Part shown: positions 1 to 6,576 of the stretch, one piece after another
Layout of the letters: each line of letters begins with the position of its first letter
How positions within the stretch are numbered: position 1 is the stretch's first letter
Source: Candidatus Doudnabacteria bacterium
Lineage (GTDB): Bacteria > Patescibacteriota > Doudnabacteria > UBA920
Assembly (NCBI GenBank): GCA_016788805.1
Contig: JAEUSE010000007.1
Coordinates: 1 to 12,744 of the forward strand
Direction of reading: 5' to 3'
Length of the DNA: 12,744 nucleotides
Program-made: the position numbers and the translations under genes
Notes under the pieces: generated by a model
The model's database searches: none
Told to the model about the DNA's origin: nothing
The model's input: the letters and a program-made list of their open reading frames with translations, nothing else

Positions 1-9
1 AGCTTCCCT

Positions 10-81
10 GGGACAAGTAGCAAGCGATAGGGTTTGATGGGCTGAGTTAACTTGTCCCTTGTTACTTGTTTCTTGTCACTT
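10..81. repeat. Heptamer repeat array with inverted partner at the queA 3' end
   Basis: Four head-to-tail heptamers of the form CTTGTNN occupy 51-78 (CTTGTCC, CTTGTTA, CTTGTTT, CTTGTCA), followed by a partial CTT at 79-81. About 26 nt to the left, 11-24 carries two heptamers in the opposite orientation (GGACAAG, TAGCAAG). The 8-mer GGGACAAG at 10-17 is the exact reverse complement of CTTGTCCC at 51-58, so a stem with a long loop is possible. The array overlaps the last codon and stop codon of queA (76-78). There is no T-tract, so it does not look like an ordinary terminator. Confidence 0.7.
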
Positions 82-1116
82 AATTAACATTCCGTCACCG
101 AAGGAAAATAACCGAAATTTCTTCCGTATGGCACCCGCGTACAACTCCAATAGCTTATCTCGACCGATCAATGCGGCGACCAACATCATAAGGCTGGACT
201 TAGGCACATGAAAATTAGTAATTAAGGCGTCCACAAACCGAAACCGATACGGTGGACGAATAAATAAATCTGCCGAACCGGATAATCGAACGAGCGACCC
301 TCGGGCATCTGCCGCCGACTCTAAAGTACGGACCACGGTTGTTCCCACAGCAACAATCGGTCGCCCCAATTTCCTATAGGCTTCCAAACGCTTCGCGACC
401 GCAGGCTCAACTTCGTATACTTCTTTATGCAACCGACCACTCTGAAGTTGCTCGGAAGTCAACGGGGCAAAGGTGCCCAATCCGACATGCAAGGTAACAT
501 ATTCCAACGCAAAACCCTGGCGAACCAAAGAATTTAACAAACGCTTCGTAAAATGCAAACTTGCCGTCGGGGCCGCTACAGAACCAAACTGTTGGGCAAA
601 TACAGTTTGATACTCTCTGCGAAGCGCGACCTCAGACAAACTTGAATGTTTTATGTACGGTGGTATGGGGGTCTGTCCGTACACACGCAAACAGTTATAT
701 AACTCGGACAGTGCAAAATGCGGTCTAACCCTATACCCTTTCGGCAACTGTTCCGACACAGTAACCAGTTTATTTTCAAATACCACGAGGGAGTCCCCCA
801 CGCATAACTTTTTATTTGCCAATACATCAAAAGAGTGGTCCTGTTTGGACAAAAAAAGCAGTTCAACCTTACCGCCGGTTGACTTCTGTCCCATAAATCG
901 GGCGGGCAACACTTTTGTTTGGTTGCATACAAGCACCGCACCGGCCGGTAAGTATTTGGGTATATTCTTAAATGAGTCATAGCTCACGCGACTCTGAGCT
1001 CTATCGTATACTAACAAACGCGCCGCATCTCTCGGCTGAGCGGGGGCTTGGGCAATAGCCGATGCGGGGTATGCGTAGTCATATGCTAAAGGATTGTCTG
1101 CATCAAAATGCCGCAT
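76..1116 (-). CDS. queA: S-adenosylmethionine:tRNA ribosyltransferase-isomerase (QueA)
   Basis: QueA transfers and isomerises the ribosyl group of S-adenosylmethionine onto preQ1 at position 34 of GUN-anticodon tRNAs, giving epoxyqueuosine. It acts in the cytoplasm. The 346-residue protein is family length and carries the expected blocks in order: YDYAYPASAIAQ (12-23, usually YDLPxxLIAQ), RDAARLLV (29-36), NQTKVLPARFMGQK (65-78), YGQTPIPPYI (146-155), YQTVFAQQFGSVAAPTASLHFT (169-190), HVGLGTFAPL (210-219), VGTTVVRTLES (257-267), DLFIRPPYRFRFVDALITNFHVPKSSL (283-309) and FSFGDGMLIK (337-346). The ATG at 1114-1116 gives the standard N-terminus. No Shine-Dalgarno box is visible. The stop codon lies within a heptamer repeat. 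The gene is divergent from the spermidine-synthase-like gene. No other queuosine gene is in the window, so the rest of the pathway cannot be judged here. Confidence 0.97.
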   Translation of the reverse strand: MRHFDADNPLAYDYAYPASAIAQAPAQPRDAARLLVYDRAQSRVSYDSFKNIPKYLPAGAVLVCNQTKVLPARFMGQKSTGGKVELLFLSKQDHSFDVLANKKLCVGDSLVVFENKLVTVSEQLPKGYRVRPHFALSELYNCLRVYGQTPIPPYIKHSSLSEVALRREYQTVFAQQFGSVAAPTASLHFTKRLLNSLVRQGFALEYVTLHVGLGTFAPLTSEQLQSGRLHKEVYEVEPAVAKRLEAYRKLGRPIVAVGTTVVRTLESAADARGSLVRLSGSADLFIRPPYRFRFVDALITNFHVPKSSLMMLVAALIGRDKLLELYAGAIRKKFRLFSFGDGMLIK

Positions 1117-1129
1117 AAGCTTATATTTT

Positions 1130-1138
1130 TGATATAAT
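1130..1138 (+). promoter_or_regulatory. Extended -10 promoter for the spermidine-synthase-like gene
   Basis: The sequence TGATATAAT at 1130-1138 is a perfect extended -10 element (TGn plus TATAAT). No good -35 is seen at normal spacing, which is acceptable for extended -10 promoters. Transcription would start near 1145 and leave a leader of about 59 nt before the chosen TTG start. That leader contains CCGGA at 1150-1154 and TCCGG at 1176-1180, which could form a short stem. Confidence 0.55.
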
Positions 1139-1187
1139 GGCCTTACTTACCGGACTCCGAAAATACGACACCGACTCCGGTCTTCCT

Positions 1188-1193
1188 ATTATA
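1188..1193 (-). promoter_or_regulatory. Possible -10 box for queA
   Basis: Read on the minus strand this is a perfect TATAAT. It would start transcription near 1181 and give queA a leader of about 65 nt. No convincing -35 lies at 16-18 bp spacing, so the call rests on one hexamer in an AT-rich stretch. Confidence 0.3.
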
Positions 1194-1203
1194 CAATAAT
1201 CCT

Positions 1204-3252
1204 TTGTCTATCGTGGAACAACACGCCCACTCACATCGCCGACAGCTCCTGTTTGGTTTACCCATCGTGTTAGGGTCTTTCCTACTTTTCCAAATCCAAC
1301 CAATCATCATTAAAACCTTATTACCGCAATTCGGCGGGTCGGCTGCTACCTGGACGGTTGCGTTACTATTTTTCCAAACGGCGTTGCTACTCGGGTACAT
1401 CTACGCCCACTACGCGGGAAGATTGGGTAATCGAAAGAAGTACACTCATGTCGCAATAGCGGCGGGCGTTTTTGTATTTACGCTACTACTTAAACCTTGG
1501 TCCGGTATCGCCGTGGGTACCGCTTCCCCCATACTAAATGTGTTAGTAGCCCTCGCTGCTACAATCGGCTTACCGTACATACTCCTGGCCGGTACAAGCC
1601 CGTTATTCCAAAAACTTGCCAGCCCGTTCAACCCAATACCCTACCGATACTATGCTCTCTCCAACGCGGCGTCTTTAGCCGCGCTGGTTAGTTTTCCGCT
1701 GTTCGAACTTTTGCTGCCGTTGCGCGCTCTCTGGGGTATATGGATGATATTGTTTGGTATCTACACCGGCCTGGTTATGTACGCGCACGCATGGGCGCAG
1801 GCTCACCGTACAGGTAATACCCCAAGCGCACACCGACACACAAACCGAGTCCGCGCCGGAACAATCGTACAATGGATACTTTTGGCAGCGCTGGGAACGT
1901 TACTTTTAACCAGCATAACTACAATGCTGAGTGAAGACATAGCGGCAACACCGCTCATATGGATTGTCCCACTCGCGCTCTATTTGTTGAGTTTTATTAT
2001 ATGTTTTGAACGCACGGAATGGAGTGGACACCGACATTTTGCTGTCTACACTCTATGCAGCGCCTTTATTATGCTGCTAGCCATGCAAGGCGGCTTACCG
2101 CATTTAATACAACAAGTACTTGCGGCGAGCTTATTAGTCTTCTGCGGATGCGTACTCGTCCACGGCGAGCTGGCACGAGGCAAGCCGGACGCTACACACC
2201 TCACACGGTTCTACGTTTGCATCGCCATCGGCGGCATGGTGGGAGGCCTGCTGGGGAGTGTTGTTGCTCCGCTCTTCCTACCCGACTACCTAGAGCTCCA
2301 CGTTTCGCTGGGAGCCGGCGTACTCCTCTCCGGGTTCATCCTCTTTCAGGCTGACAAGAAGATACATATGCGCAGGCTGCTTTTGCACGGGCGGTTTATT
2401 CCGTATGTAATAATGGCGGTAGTCATACCACTACTCCTTGTAAATGCGCATGCCAGACTTACCGGACCCGTCTTGGTTGGCAGAAATTTTTACGGTGTCC
2501 TTAAAATATCCGAATTTGAAGCCGCCGAACAAAATGCGTGGCGTGTGTTAATGCATGGTAATACCAATCACGGTACGCAGTACATACATACAGCCTTTCG
2601 CACCCGTCCGACTTCGTACTATGGACCGAATAGCGGAATTGGGAGGCTCCTACATACCTACGAGCAACAACCCAATACCCGCGTCGGCATTATCGGCCTC
2701 GGCACAGGAACGTTGGCCGCCTACGGAAAGCCCGGGGACAACTACCAATTTTACGAAATTAACCCGGCTGTGTTAAGTGTCGCACAAAGCTCATTTACCT
2801 ATCTGGCGGACAGTCGCGCTCAAATTACCACGCATATAGGAGATGCTCGGTTAGTGCTTACCCAACAAACCGCGCAACAATTTGACGTGCTGGTGGTAGA
2901 CGCTTTTTCCGGGGATGCTATTCCGATTCACCTGCTTACCAATGAGGCCCTACGGATATATCTCAGACAACTAAACCCGGAAGGGGTATTGGCAATACAT
3001 ATTTCAAATCGGCATGTAGACTTGAAGCCGGTCATCGGCGCACTTGCGAAGCACCACGGCTTACAACTGCTTCATATTGCATCCCAGCCAAACGGCGAGG
3101 GGCTTGAAACCCCGAGCAGTTGGGTCTTGCTCTCCCAAACAAAAAAACGCATAGGTAATATTTTGACCACCGACACATCCGTTACCGATACAATTCCTAT
3201 GGGACGCATGTGGACAGACCAATATAGCAGCATTTTACCGCTGCTCAAATAA
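1204..3252 (+). CDS. Fused multispanning membrane / spermidine synthase-like protein
   Basis: The N-terminal ~420 residues are strongly hydrophobic, with about ten or more predicted membrane segments. The C-terminal ~250 residues form a soluble Rossmann domain of the spermidine-synthase fold. Visible there are LMHGNTNHGTQY (449-460), the SAM-type glycine loop GLGTGT (498-503), acidic YEIN (517-520), GDAR (546-549) and DAFSGDAIP (566-574). The last block occupies the catalytic-loop position, where classical SpeE usually has a D-x-x-D-P motif. This is typical of fused MFS/spermidine-synthase proteins, whose substrate is largely unproven, so polyamine synthesis is not assured. The start is uncertain: the frame is open back to 1138 with no ATG. 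TTG at 1204 is the first usual start codon and GTG at 1213 is the alternative. It is the only plus-strand gene here, divergent from queA, and its 3' end is 8 nt from the convergent gene. Confidence 0.85.
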   Translation: MSIVEQHAHSHRRQLLFGLPIVLGSFLLFQIQPIIIKTLLPQFGGSAATWTVALLFFQTALLLGYIYAHYAGRLGNRKKYTHVAIAAGVFVFTLLLKPWSGIAVGTASPILNVLVALAATIGLPYILLAGTSPLFQKLASPFNPIPYRYYALSNAASLAALVSFPLFELLLPLRALWGIWMILFGIYTGLVMYAHAWAQAHRTGNTPSAHRHTNRVRAGTIVQWILLAALGTLLLTSITTMLSEDIAATPLIWIVPLALYLLSFIICFERTEWSGHRHFAVYTLCSAFIMLLAMQGGLPHLIQQVLAASLLVFCGCVLVHGELARGKPDATHLTRFYVCIAIGGMVGGLLGSVVAPLFLPDYLELHVSLGAGVLLSGFILFQADKKIHMRRLLLHGRFIPYVIMAVVIPLLLVNAHARLTGPVLVGRNFYGVLKISEFEAAEQNAWRVLMHGNTNHGTQYIHTAFRTRPTSYYGPNSGIGRLLHTYEQQPNTRVGIIGLGTGTLAAYGKPGDNYQFYEINPAVLSVAQSSFTYLADSRAQITTHIGDARLVLTQQTAQQFDVLVVDAFSGDAIPIHLLTNEALRIYLRQLNPEGVLAIHISNRHVDLKPVIGALAKHHGLQLLHIASQPNGEGLETPSSWVLLSQTKKRIGNILTTDTSVTDTIPMGRMWTDQYSSILPLLK

Positions 3253-3260
3253 CGGCTAGT

Positions 3261-4091
3261 CTACTTACCTGAACGGGTAGCCTTAACCGCGGGAATGACA
3301 GGCACTCCAAACTCCTGAGTAGCACGAATAGCAATCCGGACTTCGTGTAATCTCCCCAGCGTCGTGTCCGCCAATACAAAACCCTCTACATATTGGTCGC
3401 CCCCCAATTTATTTCGCGCTGACTCATAGGCGGCCTGAGTCTCTGTTAAAATAGCGCTCAGTGCGGCCTTCTGCTCCGGTTGCAGCAATGAGTCGGCATT
3501 CCGCAACTCGTTTCGGACTTCCTCCTGCAGAGCCTGCGTCTCTTTCAACCGTCCGTCAATACCTTTAACCAAGTCCTCTTTGGAAAAAGCCGTTGTAAAT
3601 TTCTTAATCTCGTCAGCGCGCATACTCTGTAAGACTTCCGCGATATCTTTCACGAATACTACATCCGCCGAGGTTTGAGCGACCGCACCGTGTGTCACCA
3701 AAGCCTCCAGAACCTGCCCGTGAACGCTCGCCATACTAATAGAGACAGCAGCCAGAGAGTCGGCCACTTTGTAGTCCCCGGCAATGGTATAGTTTTGGAT
3801 AGCAGACACCACCGCCTCGCTGGTGTGTTGTAAGGCCGCTTGTGCCGCGGAAATTTGCTTCTGGTCGCGCGAGAACCAAGCACGCTCTAACTCTGTGTAT
3901 CGTGTGTCTAAGATATCCTGCAGCGTTGCTGCCCTACCCGGGGCGGTAATATGTATCCACACCCAAAACGGCTCGTTCACCCCGGTGCGCAAGGGAAACA
4001 GCCAGCTTCCCGGCCGTACGCGACTGCCCATTATCATGGTAACGAGCCAGACCGCAATAATTACACCGACAACTGCTTTTATATACTTCAT
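3261..4091 (-). CDS. Membrane-anchored helical protein of unknown function (DUF5667-like)
   Basis: This 276-residue protein starts with a short basic N-terminus and one hydrophobic segment (about residues 5-22), best read as an uncleaved anchor or signal. Next comes RPGSWLFPLRTGVNE, which resembles the P-G-S-x-LYPLK signature of DUF5667-type exported proteins of Candidate Phyla bacteria. The remainder is polar, rich in A, E, Q and K, with heptad-like spacing that suggests long helices or coiled coil outside the membrane. I see no catalytic motif and claim no function. The family assignment is from memory of the motif only. It starts at ATG 4089-4091, 43 nt after the alaX stop, so the two may be cotranscribed. 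No Shine-Dalgarno box is visible. The 3' end abuts the convergent gene ending at 3252, with no clear terminator between them. Confidence 0.75.
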   Translation of the reverse strand: MKYIKAVVGVIIAVWLVTMIMGSRVRPGSWLFPLRTGVNEPFWVWIHITAPGRAATLQDILDTRYTELERAWFSRDQKQISAAQAALQHTSEAVVSAIQNYTIAGDYKVADSLAAVSISMASVHGQVLEALVTHGAVAQTSADVVFVKDIAEVLQSMRADEIKKFTTAFSKEDLVKGIDGRLKETQALQEEVRNELRNADSLLQPEQKAALSAILTETQAAYESARNKLGGDQYVEGFVLADTTLGRLHEVRIAIRATQEFGVPVIPAVKATRSGK

Positions 4092-4134
4092 AGTAGTAGC
4101 TTGCTATTTGCGAAGCGCCAACGTACCCGCGGCA

Positions 4135-4863
4135 TTATATATCTACAGTATATCCTACTTTTATGACGCCTTTGTCCTCTTTTATTTTTCTTATAATTAT
4201 CCGACCGACTTCGGCCAAACGCGCAACATGCGTACCGCCGCATGGCACACCGAATGAACCGTACAACACTACGCGGGCAGGCTTACCGGCGGGGAGATTA
4301 TCCGGCACGAACCGACACAGCTTCGTCATTTCATCTATGCTGACAAACCGAATGGATGTGGGCAAATTCAAAGCAATAATCTGATTACAACGCTCTTCTA
4401 ACTTTGCCTTCAATTCGTCCGTAGACACTCCTTGCAAGAAACCAGCATATTCCACATACGGTCCATCCGGAAAATGGTACCCTTTACCCGGTACCCACGG
4501 TAAGCCCATTTCTGCCACAGTCATATCTAAGACATGCGCACCGGAGTGCAGTCGTTTATGCAACTGCCTCCGCTCGCCATCCACCGCAATGCTGACTCCC
4601 TCACCAGCTGCCAGTGCTCCATTCACATAATTGCCGTAATGATACACCAGGCCATCTTTAAATCGAACGTCTGTCACAGCAAACCCAGCATGCGTAGATG
4701 TAATTAGCCCATGATCTGCCGGCTGCCCGCCGCCTTGGGCGTATAAAATAGTTTGATCCAACACAACATACTTTCGCCCATCCTGCTCCCCCACCTCTAC
4801 AACTTGTGCGCTACCCTCTAAGGTATGCATATCTTCCATATACACTAACTTTGTTGATTTCAT
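4135..4863 (-). CDS. alaX: Alanyl-tRNA editing protein (AlaX-type trans-editing hydrolase)
   Basis: AlaX hydrolyses Ser- or Gly-mischarged tRNA-Ala in trans, acting as a free-standing copy of the AlaRS editing domain. The 242-residue length fits the AlaX-M/II class. The protein has the N-terminal TKLVYMEDMH start, a glycine-rich GGGQPADHG block (44-52) and the zinc-site HxxxH (H106, H110 in HSGAH). The second half of the zinc site is CxxxH (C208, H212 in CGGTH). All four metal ligands are present, so an active hydrolase is expected. ATG at 4861-4863 fits the family N-terminus. There is no Shine-Dalgarno box. A strong minus-strand terminator ends about 23 nt before the ATG, leaving little room for a separate promoter. 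The DUF5667-like gene follows after 43 nt. Confidence 0.93.
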   Translation of the reverse strand: MKSTKLVYMEDMHTLEGSAQVVEVGEQDGRKYVVLDQTILYAQGGGQPADHGLITSTHAGFAVTDVRFKDGLVYHYGNYVNGALAAGEGVSIAVDGERRQLHKRLHSGAHVLDMTVAEMGLPWVPGKGYHFPDGPYVEYAGFLQGVSTDELKAKLEERCNQIIALNLPTSIRFVSIDEMTKLCRFVPDNLPAGKPARVVLYGSFGVPCGGTHVARLAEVGRIIIRKIKEDKGVIKVGYTVDI

Positions 4864-4885
4864 ATAGTAAGTTTGCTTTAGCTAA

Positions 4886-4909
4886 TAAAAAAGACCCCCG
4901 CCGGGGTCT
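4886..4909 (-). terminator. Intrinsic terminator upstream of alaX
   Basis: On the minus strand the stem is AGACCCC (4903-4909) with GGGGTCT (4892-4898), closing the loop GGCG. It is followed by a run of six T (4887-4892). This is a textbook Rho-independent terminator. It ends transcripts coming from tRNA-Pro or parB. Because it lies so close to alaX, it could instead act as an attenuator. The 145 nt between it and tRNA-Pro contain no gene that I can see. Confidence 0.85.
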
Positions 4910-5054
4910 GCTGTAACTTTTACAATCACAAAAGCCCCGGCTACATAAAGGGATTAAAAAGAAAATACAAAATGAATAACTGATTAAATCTCATACCAAA
5001 TAATCGGACTGCCGGGAGCTTATCCGTCGAGGAGGCAACTACCAATCCAAACTC

Positions 5055-5128
5055 TGGTCGGGATACTGGGAATTGAACCCAGTCTACGCCCACCCCATGG
5101 GCGCGTACTACCGGTATACGATATCCCG
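5055..5128 (-). tRNA. tRNA-Pro(GGG)
   Basis: The 74-nt cloverleaf folds on the minus strand. The acceptor stem is CGGGATA/TATCCCG with discriminator A and an encoded CCA (5055-5057). The D stem is GTAT/GTAC with GG in the loop. The anticodon stem is CGCCC/GGGCG around the loop ATGGGGT, so the anticodon is GGG (5094-5096), reading CCC and CCU. The T stem is CTGGG/CCCAG with loop TTCAATT. The C1 to A73 pattern is usual for bacterial tRNA-Pro. It lies 81 nt downstream of the parB stop, beyond the palindrome, and before the alaX terminator. Confidence 0.95.
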
Positions 5129-5167
5129 ACTAAAGCTTGCCTGCTAGTTCGTATGCTTATTTTATTA

Positions 5168-5205
5168 GTATAGCTAAAAGTGACGGCCGTCACTTTTAGC
5201 TATAC
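5168..5205. terminator. Perfect 38-nt palindrome after parB, probable bidirectional terminator
   Basis: The two 19-nt arms (5168-5186 and 5187-5205) are exactly complementary with no spacer, centred on GGCC. The core is GTGACGGCCGTCAC, flanked by AAAA and TTTT and then by GTATAGCT/AGCTATAC. It begins 4 nt after the parB stop codon. The T-tract is only four long and sits inside the stem, so termination is likely but may be inefficient. A two-fold symmetric protein-binding site is the alternative. It does not match the consensus parS sequence. Confidence 0.6.
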
Positions 5206-5209
5206 ATTA

Positions 5210-6343
5210 CTATACCGTAAAATAGGGAGTTGCATTGGGAGAGCTAAGCGCGCCGCTCTCGGCATGCTCGAGCTTACTTACTATATCCTGCAGATCTTCG
5301 TCGCTAAAGAAATCTATAGTTATCTTACCTCCCCGACCTTGGCGCTGTACTTTCACCTGCGTGCCCAATCTGCTTCGAAGTTCGGTTTCAATGGCCATGA
5401 GCTTTGGGTCGGGCGCGGCAGAGTCCACCATTTTCTTTGCCGATAACTCCCGGGCTTTTGCTTCCACCTGGCGCACATTCCAGCCCTGCTCCAACATGGT
5501 TCGGAATAAGGCCAGCTGACGCTCCGGCTCAACTACGGCCAACAACGCCCGGGCGTGCCCCTCGGAAACTTTCCCTTCTATAACCGCTCGCTGGACTTCG
5601 ACCGGCAAGTTCAATAAACGAAGTGTATTGGTTACGGACGGTCGACTTTTGCCCACCTTTTGCGCGACTTGTTCCTGCGTCAGATTGAAGGTCTTAATCA
5701 AACGGTCATATGCCCGCGCTTCCTCTATAGCGTTTAGTTCACGTCGTTGAATGTTTTCTATCAAAGCTACTTCCAACTTAGTCTGGTCTTCCAAACTTTT
5801 TTTCACGATAGCCGGTACCTTAATGAGCCCGGCCAAAATGGAAGCGCGAAACCGTCGTTCACCTACTACTAATTCGTACCCGGCCTCGGTCTGGGTTACA
5901 ACCAACGGTTGAATAACTCCGTGTTCACGAATAGATTCCGCAAGCTCCTTCAAACCCTCCGGGTCAAATATTTTTCTCGGCTGAAATGGATTCGGAACAA
6001 TTTTTGTAACTTCAATTTCTTGAATTTGCGCGTCCGCATATGACACCTTTTCCGGAACCACTTGACCACCACCCAAGGACTCCCCTTGGGCCGCCCAAGG
6101 GGAGTCCTTGGGTGCAACAACAACCTCATCTATACCTTGTTGCTCCGGTTGCTTGAGCATAGGCGCAACGGTCAGGGGCACAACCGGTACGGGTGCCATA
6201 TAACCAATAATTGAACCGAACACGTCGTCTTCGGTTGTGGTGTTTGTATAACTTGGTCCGACAATGGAATCTAGCATAAATAAAAAAGGTGTTGTAATTT
6301 GTGTACACCCGGTGCCGGTGGCTAAAGCCATGCCCTCATACAT
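5210..6343 (-). CDS. parB: ParB/Spo0J-family chromosome partitioning protein
   Basis: ParB proteins are CTP-dependent DNA clamps that load at parS sites and work with ParA. Numbered from the alternative ATG at 6277, the ParB/Srx fold spans about 90-190, with NPFQPR (96-101), the CTP-binding box GERRFRA (139-145) and ENIQRRELN (174-182). A helix-turn-helix follows at LTQEQVAQKVGKSRPSVTNTLRLL (199-222), then an arginine- and lysine-rich C-terminal domain. The start is uncertain. ATG 6341-6343 gives 377 residues, has a weak GGGAT upstream and lies 19 nt from tRNA-Leu. ATG 6275-6277 gives 355 residues and LDSIVG, like the usual ParB N-terminal L-x-A/S-L-L-G. The canonical GLGRG ParA-binding start is not visible. 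The linker contains a nested palindrome at 6071-6113. No parA is in the window. Confidence 0.93.
   Translation of the reverse strand: MYEGMALATGTGCTQITTPFLFMLDSIVGPSYTNTTTEDDVFGSIIGYMAPVPVVPLTVAPMLKQPEQQGIDEVVVAPKDSPWAAQGESLGGGQVVPEKVSYADAQIQEIEVTKIVPNPFQPRKIFDPEGLKELAESIREHGVIQPLVVTQTEAGYELVVGERRFRASILAGLIKVPAIVKKSLEDQTKLEVALIENIQRRELNAIEEARAYDRLIKTFNLTQEQVAQKVGKSRPSVTNTLRLLNLPVEVQRAVIEGKVSEGHARALLAVVEPERQLALFRTMLEQGWNVRQVEAKARELSAKKMVDSAAPDPKLMAIETELRSRLGTQVKVQRQGRGGKITIDFFSDEDLQDIVSKLEHAESGALSSPNATPYFTV
6071..6113. repeat. Nested in-frame palindrome inside parB
   Basis: Two perfect 20-nt arms (6071-6090 and 6094-6113) flank a 3-nt spacer CCG. Each arm is itself an inverted repeat, CCCAAGG, five bases, CCTTGGG, so the block is two small hairpins that also pair with each other. 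It is translated in frame within the low-complexity linker as about 15 residues (PKDSPWAAQGESLGG), between the N-terminal tail and the ParB fold. It resembles palindromic elements that insert in frame into genes, but no second full copy is in this window. Confidence 0.75.
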
Positions 6344-6362
6344 TTATTTCATCCCGCACAAG

Positions 6363-6446
6363 TGGTGGCCGAGGAGGGAGTCGAACCCTCATGAATTTCT
6401 TCGCACGATTTTGAGTCGTGTGCGTCTGCCATTCCGCCACTCGGCC
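6363..6446 (-). tRNA. tRNA-Leu(CAA)
   Basis: The 84-nt class II tRNA has acceptor stem GGCCGAG/CTCGGCC, discriminator A and encoded CCA (6363-6365). The anticodon stem is CACGA/TCGTG around the loop CTCAAAA, so the anticodon is CAA (6411-6413), reading UUG. A long variable arm (about 13 nt, with GAA and TTC able to pair) separates it from the T arm GAGGG/CCCTC with loop TTCGACT. The D-arm start GCGGAATGGCAGACGC is typical of bacterial tRNA-Leu. parB begins 19 nt after the CCA, so the two are probably cotranscribed. Confidence 0.95.
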
Positions 6447-6494
6447 CCCACGTATGCGGGATACACCCACCTCCGCCAAGCGACGGATGTTAGG

Positions 6495-6527
6495 TAGGCT
6501 CCGGCAAGTAGTCACTTCCTGAGCCTA
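6495..6527. other. Stem-loop in the tRNA-Leu/parB leader
   Basis: TAGGCTC (6495-6501) pairs with GAGCCTA (6521-6527). Inside it, GG pairs with CC past one bulged base, and AAGT (6506-6509) pairs with ACTT (6514-6517) around a 4-nt loop. It lies just downstream of the predicted transcription start and has no T-tract on the minus strand. It is more likely a structured leader or an RNA processing feature than a terminator. The 130-nt gap 6447-6576 otherwise holds only the promoter. Confidence 0.4.
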
Positions 6528-6538
6528 AAAGCCATACT

Positions 6539-6567
6539 ATTTTAGCAGAGGCGGGCAGACCAGGCAA
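6539..6567 (-). promoter_or_regulatory. Sigma70-type promoter for tRNA-Leu and parB
   Basis: On the minus strand, -35 TTGCCT (6562-6567) is followed after exactly 17 bp by -10 TAAAAT (6539-6544). The predicted start near 6532 gives an 86-nt leader before the mature tRNA-Leu 5' end. It lies downstream of the PAP2 stop codon, so it would drive the tRNA-Leu and parB unit independently of glyA-uppP. Confidence 0.6.
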
Positions 6568-6576
6568 ATGCATAAG

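Noticed and set aside
651..982. Overlapping ORFs on both strands inside queA
   Set aside because: They lie wholly within the well-conserved queA reading frame, show no family motifs, and have shadow-like composition.
2019..2354. 111-codon plus-strand ORF
   Set aside because: It lies within the membrane half of the spermidine-synthase-like gene in another frame; its arginine- and threonine-rich composition is typical of a shadow.
3823..4257. 144-codon plus-strand ORF spanning the alaX/3261-4091 gene gap
   Set aside because: It is antisense to two supported genes and has no recognisable domain.
5168..5205. parS site
   Set aside because: The palindrome does not match the conserved TGTTTCACGTGAAACA consensus, and no match to it was seen elsewhere in the window.
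6363..6446. tRNA-Leu as the integration site of a mobile element
   Set aside because: No integrase, no duplicated tRNA 3' fragment and no phage genes are seen in the window.
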